Below are positions 8,142 to 15,893 of a DNA stretch of 64,000 bases, piece after piece. Source of the stretch: Nocardia sp. CC227C (GTDB lineage Bacteria > Actinomycetota > Actinomycetes > Mycobacteriales > Mycobacteriaceae). The translations under genes were made by a program, and so were the position numbers. Positions within the stretch are counted from its first letter, which is position 1. The number at the start of each line of letters is the position of its first letter. The stretch covers positions 372,001 to 436,000 of the forward strand of contig NZ_JASITE010000001.1 of assembly GCF_030767025.1 (NCBI RefSeq), given 5' to 3'. The notes under the pieces were generated by a model, which was given only the letters and a program-made list of their open reading frames with translations, searched no databases and was not told where the DNA came from.

Positions 8142-9701
8142 TCAGCCAGCGGGAGACAAGCGCTGAGTGAACAGGATCTTCCCGCTCGCGTCGCACAGAT
8201 TCACGGTCAGCTCCCGGCTGCGCCCGTCGATGAGCACCTCGCCGAAATGCTGGAACTCCGAATCCAGCGGAGAGGTGTTCGGCGTGGCCGGGGCGTGCAC
8301 GAACACCGCCTCCGGCCCGAACGTCCGGTCCAGGTCGTTGGGTCCGAACGCACCGGCATTGAGCGGACCGGAGACGAACTCCCAGAACTCGTCGAAATCG
8401 GTGAAGGCGGCGCGGTCGGGGGAGTAGTGGTGGGCGGCGGTGTAGTGCACATCGGCGGTCAACCAGACCACCCCGGTCACCCTGTTCGCCTTGATCGAGG
8501 ACAGCACCCGCGCGATCTCGGCCTCGCGTCCCGAGGGCGCGCCCGGATCATTGTTGGCGACCCCTTCGAAGGCGGTTCGGTCCTTCTGCTCCCCGTCCTT
8601 GACCACCAGCCCCAACGGCAGATCGTTGGCGACGATCTTCCAGGTGGCCGTGGAATCCCGCAAACCGTCCATGAGCCATCGAGTTTGGGCCGCCCCGAGA
8701 ATCCGGCCGTCGGCTCCGGTGTTCTCGGTATTGGGATCCTTGTAGGTGCGCATATCGAGCACGAACACATCCAGCAGCGGTCCGTAGGAGATCTTGCGGA
8801 ACAGCCGACCGTCCACGGCCTCCCGGGGATCCACCGGCATCCATTCGTGGAACGCCTGCCACGACCGCGTGGCGAGGGTGTCCATATTCCGTTCCGAATA
8901 GCCCTTGGACGCCGCGACCGTCCCACCCGGCGACCAGTTGTTCACGGTCTCGTGGTCGTCCCACTGCACCAGCTGCGCGACCGAGCCGTTGAACAGCCGG
9001 TAGTTCTCGTCGGACAGGTTGTAGGCGTAGTTGCCCCGGAACTGGTCGAGCGTCTGCGCCACCGCCGATTTCGCCTCGGTGACGGTGTTGCGCCAGACTC
9101 GGCCGTCCGGCAGGGTGACCGACTCCTGGAGCGGACCGTCGGCGTAGATGGAGTCGCCGGAGTGCAGGAACAGGTGCGGGTCGCGGGCGGCCATGGTGGA
9201 GAAGACCTTCATGCCATCGAGATCCGGATTGCTGCCGTACCCCTGTCCCGCCACATCGCCGGACCAGAGGATCTTGATATCCGACGGCGCGCTGGGAACG
9301 GTGCGGAAGACGCCGGTGATCGGCTCGGACGTCGCACCGTCCTCGGCCTCCAGGATGACCCGGTAGTGCACCTGCTGTCCCGGCTGCAACCCGGCGATGC
9401 GGAGCCGCCCGGTGCCGTCCGTCTCCGGTGTCAGCAGCGGTCCTTCGAAATGCCGTGGGTCGTTGAAGGATTCGGTGCCGGCGGTTTCGACGATGAGCTT
9501 GGCCGGGGCATCGGAGCGTGCCCAGATGAGAGCACCGTCCGGGCGCGGATCGCCGACCGCGACCCCGTGTGTGAGCGTGGGGCGCCGACGGACGACGGCC
9601 GGGCCGTCAGTGGAGCAGGAGACCAGCGCGGGAGCGGCCACCAAGCTGAAGGCGGAAGTGCGTAAAAGCGTGCGTCGAGTGAAGCCGGTGTGTAGGGCCA
9701 T
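8142..9701 (-). CDS. phoD: PhoD-type alkaline phosphatase, Tat lipoprotein
   Basis: 519 residues. ATG at 9701 is chosen because AAAGG lies 7 bp upstream. The N-terminus has a twin-arginine motif (FTRRTLLRT), a hydrophobic segment and a lipobox ending LVSC, so it is probably Tat-exported and lipid-anchored. The PhoD N-terminal domain (LTHGVAVGDPRPDGALIWARS) is followed by the metallophosphatase core: SGDVAGQG, HSGDSIYADG, QWDDHETVNNW and LTADVHYTAAHHY, which supply the metal ligands. Family members release phosphate from phosphodiesters and teichoic-type substrates outside the membrane. It is usually phosphate-regulated, but I see no clear PHO box. Confidence 0.9.
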   Translation of the reverse strand: MALHTGFTRRTLLRTSAFSLVAAPALVSCSTDGPAVVRRRPTLTHGVAVGDPRPDGALIWARSDAPAKLIVETAGTESFNDPRHFEGPLLTPETDGTGRLRIAGLQPGQQVHYRVILEAEDGATSEPITGVFRTVPSAPSDIKILWSGDVAGQGYGSNPDLDGMKVFSTMAARDPHLFLHSGDSIYADGPLQESVTLPDGRVWRNTVTEAKSAVAQTLDQFRGNYAYNLSDENYRLFNGSVAQLVQWDDHETVNNWSPGGTVAASKGYSERNMDTLATRSWQAFHEWMPVDPREAVDGRLFRKISYGPLLDVFVLDMRTYKDPNTENTGADGRILGAAQTRWLMDGLRDSTATWKIVANDLPLGLVVKDGEQKDRTAFEGVANNDPGAPSGREAEIARVLSSIKANRVTGVVWLTADVHYTAAHHYSPDRAAFTDFDEFWEFVSGPLNAGAFGPNDLDRTFGPEAVFVHAPATPNTSPLDSEFQHFGEVLIDGRSRELTVNLCDASGKILFTQRLSPAG

Positions 9702-9826
9702 GGGGTGACCTTTGCTGAGATTTCTCAACGGACTTTGAACGGCAGATGACGGAAAATGGACAAATCCGGTTCGCTGGAAGGGGTGCGTGAATTATTTTTC
9801 GTGTTCTGCCGCAACCCTTTCCGCGA

Positions 9827-9832
9827 TAGAAT
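9827..9832 (+). promoter_or_regulatory. possible -10 box giving a leaderless DUF222 transcript
   Basis: TAGAAT at 9827-9832 ends 6 bp before the ATG at 9839. Transcription would then begin at or within a base or two of the start codon, and there is no ribosome site upstream. This fits a leaderless mRNA, which is common in mycolata. Confidence 0.4.
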
Positions 9833-9838
9833 AACGGC

Positions 9839-11305
9839 ATGAATATGAGTCGGGTGGGTGAGGTGTTCGCGGTCGTGGAGGAATTGACGACCGCGACCAC
9901 CGCCCTGCTCGACGAGGACCTCACCAGCTACACCGATACCGACTTCGTGGAATTGATGCGACGCGTGGAAGCCGTCCGCGCCCGGTTGGGCGCGGTGTCG
10001 CATCGCCTGGTCATCGAGACCAGCGACCGGCATCTGCCCGAACGTGCCGGGTGCAAGAGCCTCGCGAAGTATTTGAGCGAGACCCTGCGGGTCTCGATGG
10101 CCGAGGCCGGAGCACGACGACGCGCGGCAGAGAAACTCGGCGTGTTTCATTTCGTGCACGGAGAAGACCGGGAACCGGAATTACCGCACACCGCCGCCCA
10201 GCAAGCGGCCGGGCTGCTGTCGGTAGAACACGCCCGCCGCATCATGACGGTCATGGACCGCATCCCCGCCGCCGTACCGACCGAATTACGGGTAGAGGCC
10301 GAACAGTTGTTGGCCCGGCACGCGCGCGAGTTGACCCCGGAAGCGATCGTGACGGTCGGGGAATCGATCCTGGCTCACCTCGACCCCGACGGCACCCTGA
10401 CCGACGACCGCGACCGCGCACGCGTCCGGGGGATCACGGTGGGGCGTCAACGCATCGACGGCATGACCGAAATCAACGGACTGCTCACCCCACACCTGCG
10501 GGCGCTGCTGGACGCGGTGCTGGCCAAAGGCGCCCGGCCGGGCATGTGTAACCCCGAGGACTCCGACAGTCCCTCGCTGGCCACCCGCGCCATCGACCCG
10601 AAACACCTCGAGGCCGCCGCCGGACGCGACATCCGCACCATCGCGCAACGCAATCACGATGCTGTGGCGGCGTTCCTGACTGCCACCGGGGGCGCGAAAA
10701 CCCTCGGCAGTCACCGGGGGATGCCGGTGTCGGTCGTGCTCACCATGCGTGTCGAGGACCTCGAACGCGGTACCGGGCACGCGGTCACCGGTTCGGGCAC
10801 GACCCTGTCGATCCCGGCCGCGCTGCGGATGGCCGAGGGCCGCTACCCGTGGCTGTTGCTCTTCGGCCGTGACGGAGTCCCCCTGTACTTGGGGCGCGGG
10901 CAGCGGTTGGCGTCGCGGTGGCAGCGGTTGGCGTGTGTGGCCCGTGACCGTGGCTGTACCTTCCCCGGCTGTGATGCGCCCGCGACGATGTGCGCGGTGC
11001 ACCATCTTATCCCGTGGGCACAGCAGGGCGGCACCGATATCGACAACCTGACCTTGGTGTGCGATCGCCATCATGCCCACGTCGCGGAGGACGCCGGGGA
11101 TCCGACCGGGTGGGCCACCGAACGCCTCGACGCGCACACTGGGTATCCGGGTCGTACCGGGTGGCGGCCTCCGGCCCATCACGACCCGGCACGGGGTCGG
11201 CGGGTCAACCACCGCCACCACGGCGACGAACTCCTCGGCCCCGCCATCCACCGCCTGCGCGTCAGGCAGGATGCTGGGCTACCTCCGCCGCCCCTGCGGC
11301 AATAA
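9839..11305 (+). CDS. DUF222 / HNH endonuclease (13E12 repeat family)
   Basis: 488 residues. The DUF222 domain covers about residues 20-330. An HNH nuclease follows at about 370-415: CTFPGCDAPATMCAVHHLIPW, then GGTDIDNLTLVCDRHH. It has the two metal-binding CxxC-like pairs and the HH and N of the catalytic fold. These multi-copy genes occur in mycolata and are often near phage or repeat sequences; their role is not settled. The last 29 codons (from HHGDELLG to PPPLRQ) are present again twice downstream in tandem, each copy with its own stop or equivalent end. The ATG at 9845 is a possible alternative start. Confidence 0.9.
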   Translation: MNMSRVGEVFAVVEELTTATTALLDEDLTSYTDTDFVELMRRVEAVRARLGAVSHRLVIETSDRHLPERAGCKSLAKYLSETLRVSMAEAGARRRAAEKLGVFHFVHGEDREPELPHTAAQQAAGLLSVEHARRIMTVMDRIPAAVPTELRVEAEQLLARHARELTPEAIVTVGESILAHLDPDGTLTDDRDRARVRGITVGRQRIDGMTEINGLLTPHLRALLDAVLAKGARPGMCNPEDSDSPSLATRAIDPKHLEAAAGRDIRTIAQRNHDAVAAFLTATGGAKTLGSHRGMPVSVVLTMRVEDLERGTGHAVTGSGTTLSIPAALRMAEGRYPWLLLFGRDGVPLYLGRGQRLASRWQRLACVARDRGCTFPGCDAPATMCAVHHLIPWAQQGGTDIDNLTLVCDRHHAHVAEDAGDPTGWATERLDAHTGYPGRTGWRPPAHHDPARGRRVNHRHHGDELLGPAIHRLRVRQDAGLPPPPLRQ

Positions 11306-11505
11306 GTCCGGTCACCACGGCAACGAACTCCTCGGCGCTTCCGTCCTCCGGCTGCGCGTCGAACACGGTGCCGGACTACCACCGTCATCCCTGCGGCAAT
11401 AAGCCCGTCACCACGGCGACGCACTGTTCGGCTCCAGTGTCCACAGGCTGTGGGGCGAACACGACGCCGGGCTAGCACGCCACCCCTGCGGTGATCAGTC
11501 CCAGG
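11216..11505 (+). repeat. tandem copies (about 96 bp) of the DUF222 gene 3' end
   Basis: Three direct copies begin at 11216, 11313 and 11409 (97- and 96-bp spacing). Copy 1 is the true 3' end of the DUF222 gene. Copy 2 still reads HHGNELLG..LRLRVEHGAGLP..LRQ and ends with CTGCGGCAATAAG exactly as copy 1 does. Copy 3 (HHGDALFG..HRLWGEHDAGLA) is more diverged. The retained reading frame and stop codon in copy 2 suggest slippage or recombination between related DUF222 genes. Confidence 0.85.
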
Positions 11506-11702
11506 ATCACGGCGGTACGCCCCAGCCGCCTCACCCCGGACACGGCAGCCACCGCAGTCATCATCGCGGCGAAAGCGAGTTGCGGCCACGGCCGAAGACG
11601 CAGCCAGGGCGGGGGCGATAACGCGAGACAGGACCCGGACGGAAACCCATGCCGTGCGGGGGCATTCCCAGGTTCACAGGCCAATCCCCGACGAGACCCC
11701 AC
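11472..11702 (-). CDS. possible small membrane protein
   Basis: 76 codons with two hydrophobic stretches near the C-terminus (QLAFAAMMTAVAAVSGV and TAVILGLITAGVAC). It overlaps the third repeat copy on the opposite strand, has no clear ribosome site and a low-quality Arg/Pro-rich N-terminus. It may be part of a decayed membrane gene or chance. I list it because no better coding frame covers 11510-11700. Confidence 0.25.
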   Translation of the reverse strand: MGSRRGLACEPGNAPARHGFPSGSCLALSPPPWLRLRPWPQLAFAAMMTAVAAVSGVRRLGRTAVILGLITAGVAC

Positions 11703-11708
11703 ATTCGG

Positions 11709-11787
11709 ACGCGTTATTGGAACGCCTTATCAGAACTCCTCATTCGGGGCGTCTTATCGGGACGTTTTGTTGAGTCGCCTTATTGGG
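11709..11787. repeat. 13-bp degenerate tandem repeat, six units
   Basis: Six head-to-tail units: ACGCGTTATTGGA, ACGCCTTATCAGA, ACTCCTCATTCGGG (14 bp), GCGTCTTATCGGG, ACGTTTTGTTGAG and TCGCCTTATTGGG. The consensus is about ACGCCTTATYGGG. The unit is not a multiple of three, so this is not a coding repeat. It lies in an intergenic stretch that is AT-richer than its surroundings. It could be an iteron-like protein-binding array or slippage product. Confidence 0.75.
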
Positions 11788-11890
11788 TGTGAATCTCTAG
11801 AACGCGCCCACAGCCAGTCCGTGGGCTGGAATAGCCACCCAACGGCAATCAACCCGGCACCACCGGCGCGCCCTGGTCGGCAGTCTCGGC

Positions 11891-12058
11891 GTGATCGGCA
11901 TCGTGGCCTACGCGGTATTCCTGGTAATGCGACCACGGGTGGACGCTGCCGATGTCGGATTCGGATTCATACCGATACTGGGCGCGAGCCTGGGACTGCC
12001 CGGCATCGTAGGAACAGCCGTAGCTGTACTGGCGGGCGATGCCCGATCGGAACCGTAA
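11891..12058 (+). CDS. small two-helix membrane protein or fragment of one
   Basis: The frame from GTG 11891 (or CTG 11873) reads VIGIVAYAVFLVMRP, then GFIPILGASLGLPGIVGTAVAVL and ends at TAA 12058. Two clear membrane helices are separated by a short polar loop. The frame is open from about 11800, but no ATG or good ribosome site is present, so the gene may have lost its start or use GTG. The family is not recognised. Confidence 0.4.
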   Translation: MIGIVAYAVFLVMRPRVDAADVGFGFIPILGASLGLPGIVGTAVAVLAGDARSEP

Positions 12059-12158
12059 CGCCACCGAGCCGACAGCGCATGCGTGAGCACCACCGGATCG
12101 CAGCCGCCGTCACCGAGCTCTCACACCCGACCATTCCGACTGGCACGAGGAAGACAGC

Positions 12159-13484
12159 TCAGACGGATTCCATGGCGGACAGCCCGAGACGCGCCGATGT
12201 CTGAAGCTCGGAATCCCACTCGGCGGCCAGCAGTTCCGTCTGGGACTGCGGTGTGCGGTGGGGTGGGAGAGAAGCGAAGCGGCGTTCGGTTGAGAGGACG
12301 GTTTCGAGGAGGGGCGCGGCGACGGTGGCGGGGGATCCGATCTCGCTGATGAGGCGGGCGGCGGCGCGGCAGTCGGCGTCGGCGTAGCCCGAGTTCAGGG
12401 GGGTCAGGGCGGCTAGGAGTACCGGTACGGCCGGGTCCGGGTCGCCGGTGATGTGCCACCAGGCGGAGGCGGCGTGGACGCGTTCCCAGCCGCCCGGGGA
12501 TTCCAGGCGTTTACGGACGTCGTTGGCGAAAGGGGCGGCGAGGGAACCAAGTTCGGCGAGGCGGTCGAAGTCGACGGCGATACCGGTTTCCACGGCTTCG
12601 CCGAAGACACGCAGGGCCACCTCCGGTTCGCCGGTGACCCGCCAATGCGCCCAGGCGGCGGTCTGGGTGCCGTGCCAGCGCAAGGAGGTGTCGGGCGGGA
12701 GGTCGGTGTCGTGGCGGGGCGGCTGCTCCGTGCCCAGGGCGAAGCGTTCGAGGCGGTCCGCTGCCGGGTGCGCGGCCGGGCCGATCGCGCCGATCACCTC
12801 GCAGGCCCAGCGGGCATGGCCGGTGCGCAAGTACGGCAACAGTTCCGGCACGGCCGGTGCGGCCGCCGGGCCCCACGCCGTCAATGCACGCAGGAGCGGG
12901 CGCAGGGCGCTGTGGTAGCCCTCGGTCGCGAGGCAGGTGCGGATGCCCGGCAGCAGCGCGTCGGCGAAGTCGACCAGGGGAGTCAGGACGTGGTCGATAT
13001 CGAAGGGGTCGCGGAGCATGCCGATGCGGCCGCTGGTCAGCCAGTCGCGCACGGTGTCGACGGCGGCCCGGTGGCGCAGGCGCGACAGTGCGAGAGTGAC
13101 CGAGCCGAAAGAGCTCTCATGTCCGAGCGCGGCGACCATGACCGGCACCAGCGGAGCGAAATCCTGGCCCGGTTCGGTCCCCGCGACCGCCGCCAGCACC
13201 CCCGCCGCGTCATCGCTGTGATAGTCCGGATCGGCGACGCAGCGGGCCAGTTCGGCGAGCAGTTCGGGTTGCGAGGTCCGCCACTGCATCATGATCTCCG
13301 AGGTGAGTGCGACACCCACCGACCGCAGTTCGGGATCTCCGGCGGCGAAGGAGGTCCTGGCCAGTTCGACCGTATCGGCGAGCGGCATCACCATGGCGGT
13401 GCGCGCGACATTGGGATCGGTTCTGGCCGTGGCCAAGAGCCGGAGCAGCCATGAGCTCAACATCACTCCGGTCGCGTGCGTCAT
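12159..13484 (-). CDS. HEAT-repeat-like hypothetical protein
   Basis: About 441 residues from ATG 13484 (GTG 13493 is also possible). The protein is Ala/Leu-rich and all-helical. It has recurring units of about 35-40 residues built as two helices with Pro and Asp turns, for example LLRALTAWGPAAAPAVPELLPYL and CEVIGAIGPAAHPAADRLE, which is the HEAT/armadillo pattern. Such solenoids serve as protein-binding scaffolds. No enzyme motif, signal peptide or membrane segment is seen. It is divergent from the NADAR gene with a 100-bp gap, so the two may share control. Confidence 0.8.
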   Translation of the reverse strand: MTHATGVMLSSWLLRLLATARTDPNVARTAMVMPLADTVELARTSFAAGDPELRSVGVALTSEIMMQWRTSQPELLAELARCVADPDYHSDDAAGVLAAVAGTEPGQDFAPLVPVMVAALGHESSFGSVTLALSRLRHRAAVDTVRDWLTSGRIGMLRDPFDIDHVLTPLVDFADALLPGIRTCLATEGYHSALRPLLRALTAWGPAAAPAVPELLPYLRTGHARWACEVIGAIGPAAHPAADRLERFALGTEQPPRHDTDLPPDTSLRWHGTQTAAWAHWRVTGEPEVALRVFGEAVETGIAVDFDRLAELGSLAAPFANDVRKRLESPGGWERVHAASAWWHITGDPDPAVPVLLAALTPLNSGYADADCRAAARLISEIGSPATVAAPLLETVLSTERRFASLPPHRTPQSQTELLAAEWDSELQTSARLGLSAMESV

Positions 13485-13584
13485 GGAATGCACGTTACCG
13501 TTTCGTGATAAATCCTGCGAGATGGCTGTGTCGCGGGAATATTGCCGGGTGAAGTGTCATGACGATCCGATACCGTCGGTCCTC

Positions 13585-14124
13585 ATGGACAGGGCGCAGT
13601 TGGTCGCGGCGATGACGGATGGAGCGACACCGGAGTTTCTCTTCTTCTGGGGCCATACGCGCACGCCCGGACAGCAGGTGGGCCGCTGGGTGCTGAGCCA
13701 GTGGTGGCCGGTCGAGTTCACCGCGGACGGCGTGATCTACCGCAGCGCCGAGCATTTCATGATGGCCGAGAAGGCGCGGCTGTTCGGCGACGACGATATG
13801 CGGGCGCGCGTGCTCGCCAGCGAGACCCCCGCCGATGCCAAGCGACTCGGGCGCGCGGTACGCGGATTCGACAACGCGACCTGGCTGGCTCGCCGCTACG
13901 ACATCGTGGTGCGCGGAAGTATCGCGAAATTCGGTGCGCACGAGGCACTTCGGGATTTCCTGGTGGGCACCGGCGACAAGGTGCTGGTGGAAGCCGCACC
14001 GCGCGACCGCATCTGGGGCATCGGAATGGGGGCGGACGATCCGAATGCGGCGGACCCGGTCTCGTGGCGAGGTGAGAACCTGCTCGGTTTCGCACTCATG
14101 GACGCGCGGGCGGCACTGCACTGA
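13585..14124 (+). CDS. NADAR family protein (YbiA-like N-glycosidase fold)
   Basis: 179 residues. Family signatures are clear: FFWGHTR near residue 20, YRSAEHFMMAEKARLFGD in the middle, and SWRGENLLGFALMDAR at the C-terminus. NADAR proteins act on ADP-ribose-linked or related N-glycosidic compounds. Known members remove riboflavin intermediates (YbiA type) or reverse ADP-ribosylation of guanine in toxin-antitoxin settings. Which applies here is not visible. The long upstream extension of the frame lies over the HEAT gene and is not used. It ends just before the remnant of an MmyB regulator that flanks the defence insert. Confidence 0.9.
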   Translation: MDRAQLVAAMTDGATPEFLFFWGHTRTPGQQVGRWVLSQWWPVEFTADGVIYRSAEHFMMAEKARLFGDDDMRARVLASETPADAKRLGRAVRGFDNATWLARRYDIVVRGSIAKFGAHEALRDFLVGTGDKVLVEAAPRDRIWGIGMGADDPNAADPVSWRGENLLGFALMDARAALH

Positions 14125-14127
14125 CGC

Positions 14128-14697
14128 CTATCGTTGACCAGGCGCAGGCTGGGCGTGTGCGCCCGCTTCCGGTCCACCAGCCACACCATCAGGTCCTGAT
14201 CCAGGGTGGGGCTCATGGTTTCGATCTCCATCTCGGTATCGCCGCGTTCGGGATGGTCCAATTGCATGATGCCCGTGCGGTGTTCGATGACGCGGTGCGA
14301 ATGCCAGCGGTGGGCGAATTCCGGATACGACCGCAGGGCGGCCACCAGCGCGTGCAGTTCGGTGTCGTCGGTCCAGTGCGCACAGGCCGAGCACAGCGCG
14401 GAGATGTACATGTCCGCGACCTCCGGCCGCATGCGAGGATATTCAGCCGCCGCCCGACCCGGAGGGCCGGTGTCGGATGCAGGGTGTCCAGGACCGCCCG
14501 CAGGGTTTCGCTCACCTGCTCGTGGGCCTTCCTGGCGGTGGGGCAGACGGCCGGTTCCATGCCGAAAGTGATGCGGAGGAAATGCTGGCGTTCGGCGGCG
14601 GTGAGCCGGAGGGCATCCGCCAGCGCCGCGAGCACGCCCGCGGAGGGGTTGGTGTCGCGTCCCAGTCCCAGCCGGGCGAGGTAGTCGACGCTCACCC
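14128..14697 (-). pseudogene. MmyB-type XRE regulator, C-terminal remnant (left half of split gene)
   Basis: Read on the minus strand, the remnant begins with VSVDYLARLGLGRDTNPSAG, the second half of the helix-turn-helix. It continues through the linker (TLHPTPALRVGRRLNIL), then jumps frame to MmyB ligand-domain sequence (HALVAALRSYPEFAHRW, DTEMEIETMSPTLDQDLMVW). The part between (roughly 45 residues by comparison with the family) is missing. It is therefore broken by a frameshift and an internal deletion as well as by the loss of its N-terminus, which lies at 19294-19393 beyond the insert. Confidence 0.8.
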
Positions 14698-14751
14698 TCG
14701 GCGAGTTGCGTCGACTCTGCACCACGAAGGCCTAGAGCAGCCGCTTGCCGC

Positions 14752-14769
14752 CAGCATTATCGAATGCTG
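14752..14769. promoter_or_regulatory. hairpin near left end of insert
   Basis: CAGCATTATCGAATGCTG is a perfect 7-bp stem with a 4-nt loop, 54 bp inside the left edge of the insert. It could be an end-recognition hairpin or the terminator of a lost gene. Confidence 0.4.
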
Positions 14770-14808
14770 TTCGTAGGTCGCGCGGCATTTGCACGTCGCG
14801 GGGTTGCG

Positions 14809-14832
14809 TATTCGAAGGTTCTCCTTCAAATA
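14809..14832. promoter_or_regulatory. inverted repeat upstream of hamA
   Basis: GAAGG/CCTTC arms around TTCT, extended with one mismatch by TATT/AATA and then GGTT/AACC. It lies about 60 bp before a TATAGT box (14889-14894) that could be the -10 of the hamA promoter, so it may be an operator. The rest of 14698-14957 has no gene that I can support. Confidence 0.4.
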
Positions 14833-14957
14833 ACCTGATCCGGGCGTAACCCTGACTGACTGCCGGGCCACTCGGACGAGACCAGCCGTATAGTTTCTAG
14901 GTCTGGGCCGCGGAGATGGAGTAAAGTCCTGAGCTGATCAGACGAGTCGTTCGGAAA

Positions 14958-15893
14958 ATGGAGGTCGGTGTTGACTGTGTTGATCTCTCTCTCACGCGAT
15001 GGCCGAATGGCGTGACTACGACCGCGTCTCCCGTGAAGTTAATCGAGGACTCGATCTCTGACATCGCCCAGCACGTGTCGGTTCGGGAGCTTCGGGACCC
15101 GACTTCTCATACCGCAATTACTGCCGAGGGTCTTGAAAGGCCTGAAGTCACCTTGGCGTTGGGCCGATATCTCGTGGCCGTCCTGGCTGGGTTGGTTGAT
15201 ATAGATGCGCGCCTGTCGACAGCACTCTTGGGCACAGGGATCGATGCGCAACAAGAATTGACATCTACAATATCGGAATTGATCGGCGACACCAACTCGT
15301 TTGTGGAAGAATCTGAAATAAAATTTCGGGATACACGCCGTAATGCGTGGATAGCAGAAGGTGTTGCACATGCGTTGCTGGTGGTCCGTGCGCGACAGAA
15401 CTCTGAACTTCTGACGGGTCCAGTTCATGCCTTAAAGGAGCAGCATAGCAAGCCCAGCCAGCAGGGCCTTGATTTGGTTGCCATTTACTCGGATAATGCA
15501 GAGATAATGCTTGCGGTCGGCGAAAGCAAAGCCTCGCGATTGGATGGCAGCGGTCAATTGACTGAATCCGCATCCATGTTCCGCAAAATTGATGACGGGA
15601 AGTATGGGACGGACTTGCGGGCAGCACTTCTGAATCTTCGTAGGGTTTTGACTGCGGATTTGCTGCCACAGGTGACCGAGGCGCTCTGGAAAGATAAGCT
15701 ATGCTATCTGCCAGTTGTATTTCACGAGAAAATGTTCGACATTTCTGCTGATCGACCCACTCTACGTACTTTGAGGCCGCCTGTCGCTCGGCGGCGTTTG
15801 GTGGCTCTGCGCCTCAACGATTTTCATGGGTTCTTCGACTCGATTGCCGATGCCATGCGAGCAGGGATCTGCGAGGTCGTGTCTGATGTTTAA
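14958..15893 (+). CDS. hamA: HamA-like nuclease (Hachiman effector, DUF1837-like)
   Basis: 311 residues from ATG 14958. In Hachiman defence, HamA is a PD-(D/E)xK nuclease held inactive by the helicase HamB and released on infection. Here GLDLVAIY about 17 residues before LAVGESKAS gives the D...ExK triad in the right order, near residues 170-195. The protein is soluble and has no membrane segment. Its stop overlaps the helicase start by 8 bp (ATGTTTAA), so the two are translationally coupled. The start is uncertain: ATG 14958 has no ribosome site, and GTG 15012 overlaps the stop of a short leader frame. Another DExK effector family paired with a helicase is possible; assignment rests on fold motif, size and partner. 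Confidence 0.6.
   Translation: MEVGVDCVDLSLTRWPNGVTTTASPVKLIEDSISDIAQHVSVRELRDPTSHTAITAEGLERPEVTLALGRYLVAVLAGLVDIDARLSTALLGTGIDAQQELTSTISELIGDTNSFVEESEIKFRDTRRNAWIAEGVAHALLVVRARQNSELLTGPVHALKEQHSKPSQQGLDLVAIYSDNAEIMLAVGESKASRLDGSGQLTESASMFRKIDDGKYGTDLRAALLNLRRVLTADLLPQVTEALWKDKLCYLPVVFHEKMFDISADRPTLRTLRPPVARRRLVALRLNDFHGFFDSIADAMRAGICEVVSDV

Noticed and set aside
11709-11787. Coding repeat (pentapeptide-like)
   Set aside because: The 13-bp unit shifts the frame at each copy, and no frame shows a repeated peptide.
12159-13493. Plus-strand frame of over 300 codons opposite the HEAT-repeat gene
   Set aside because: Composition is Arg/Gly/His-rich with no motif. The minus-strand frame has helical repeat structure and a normal start.
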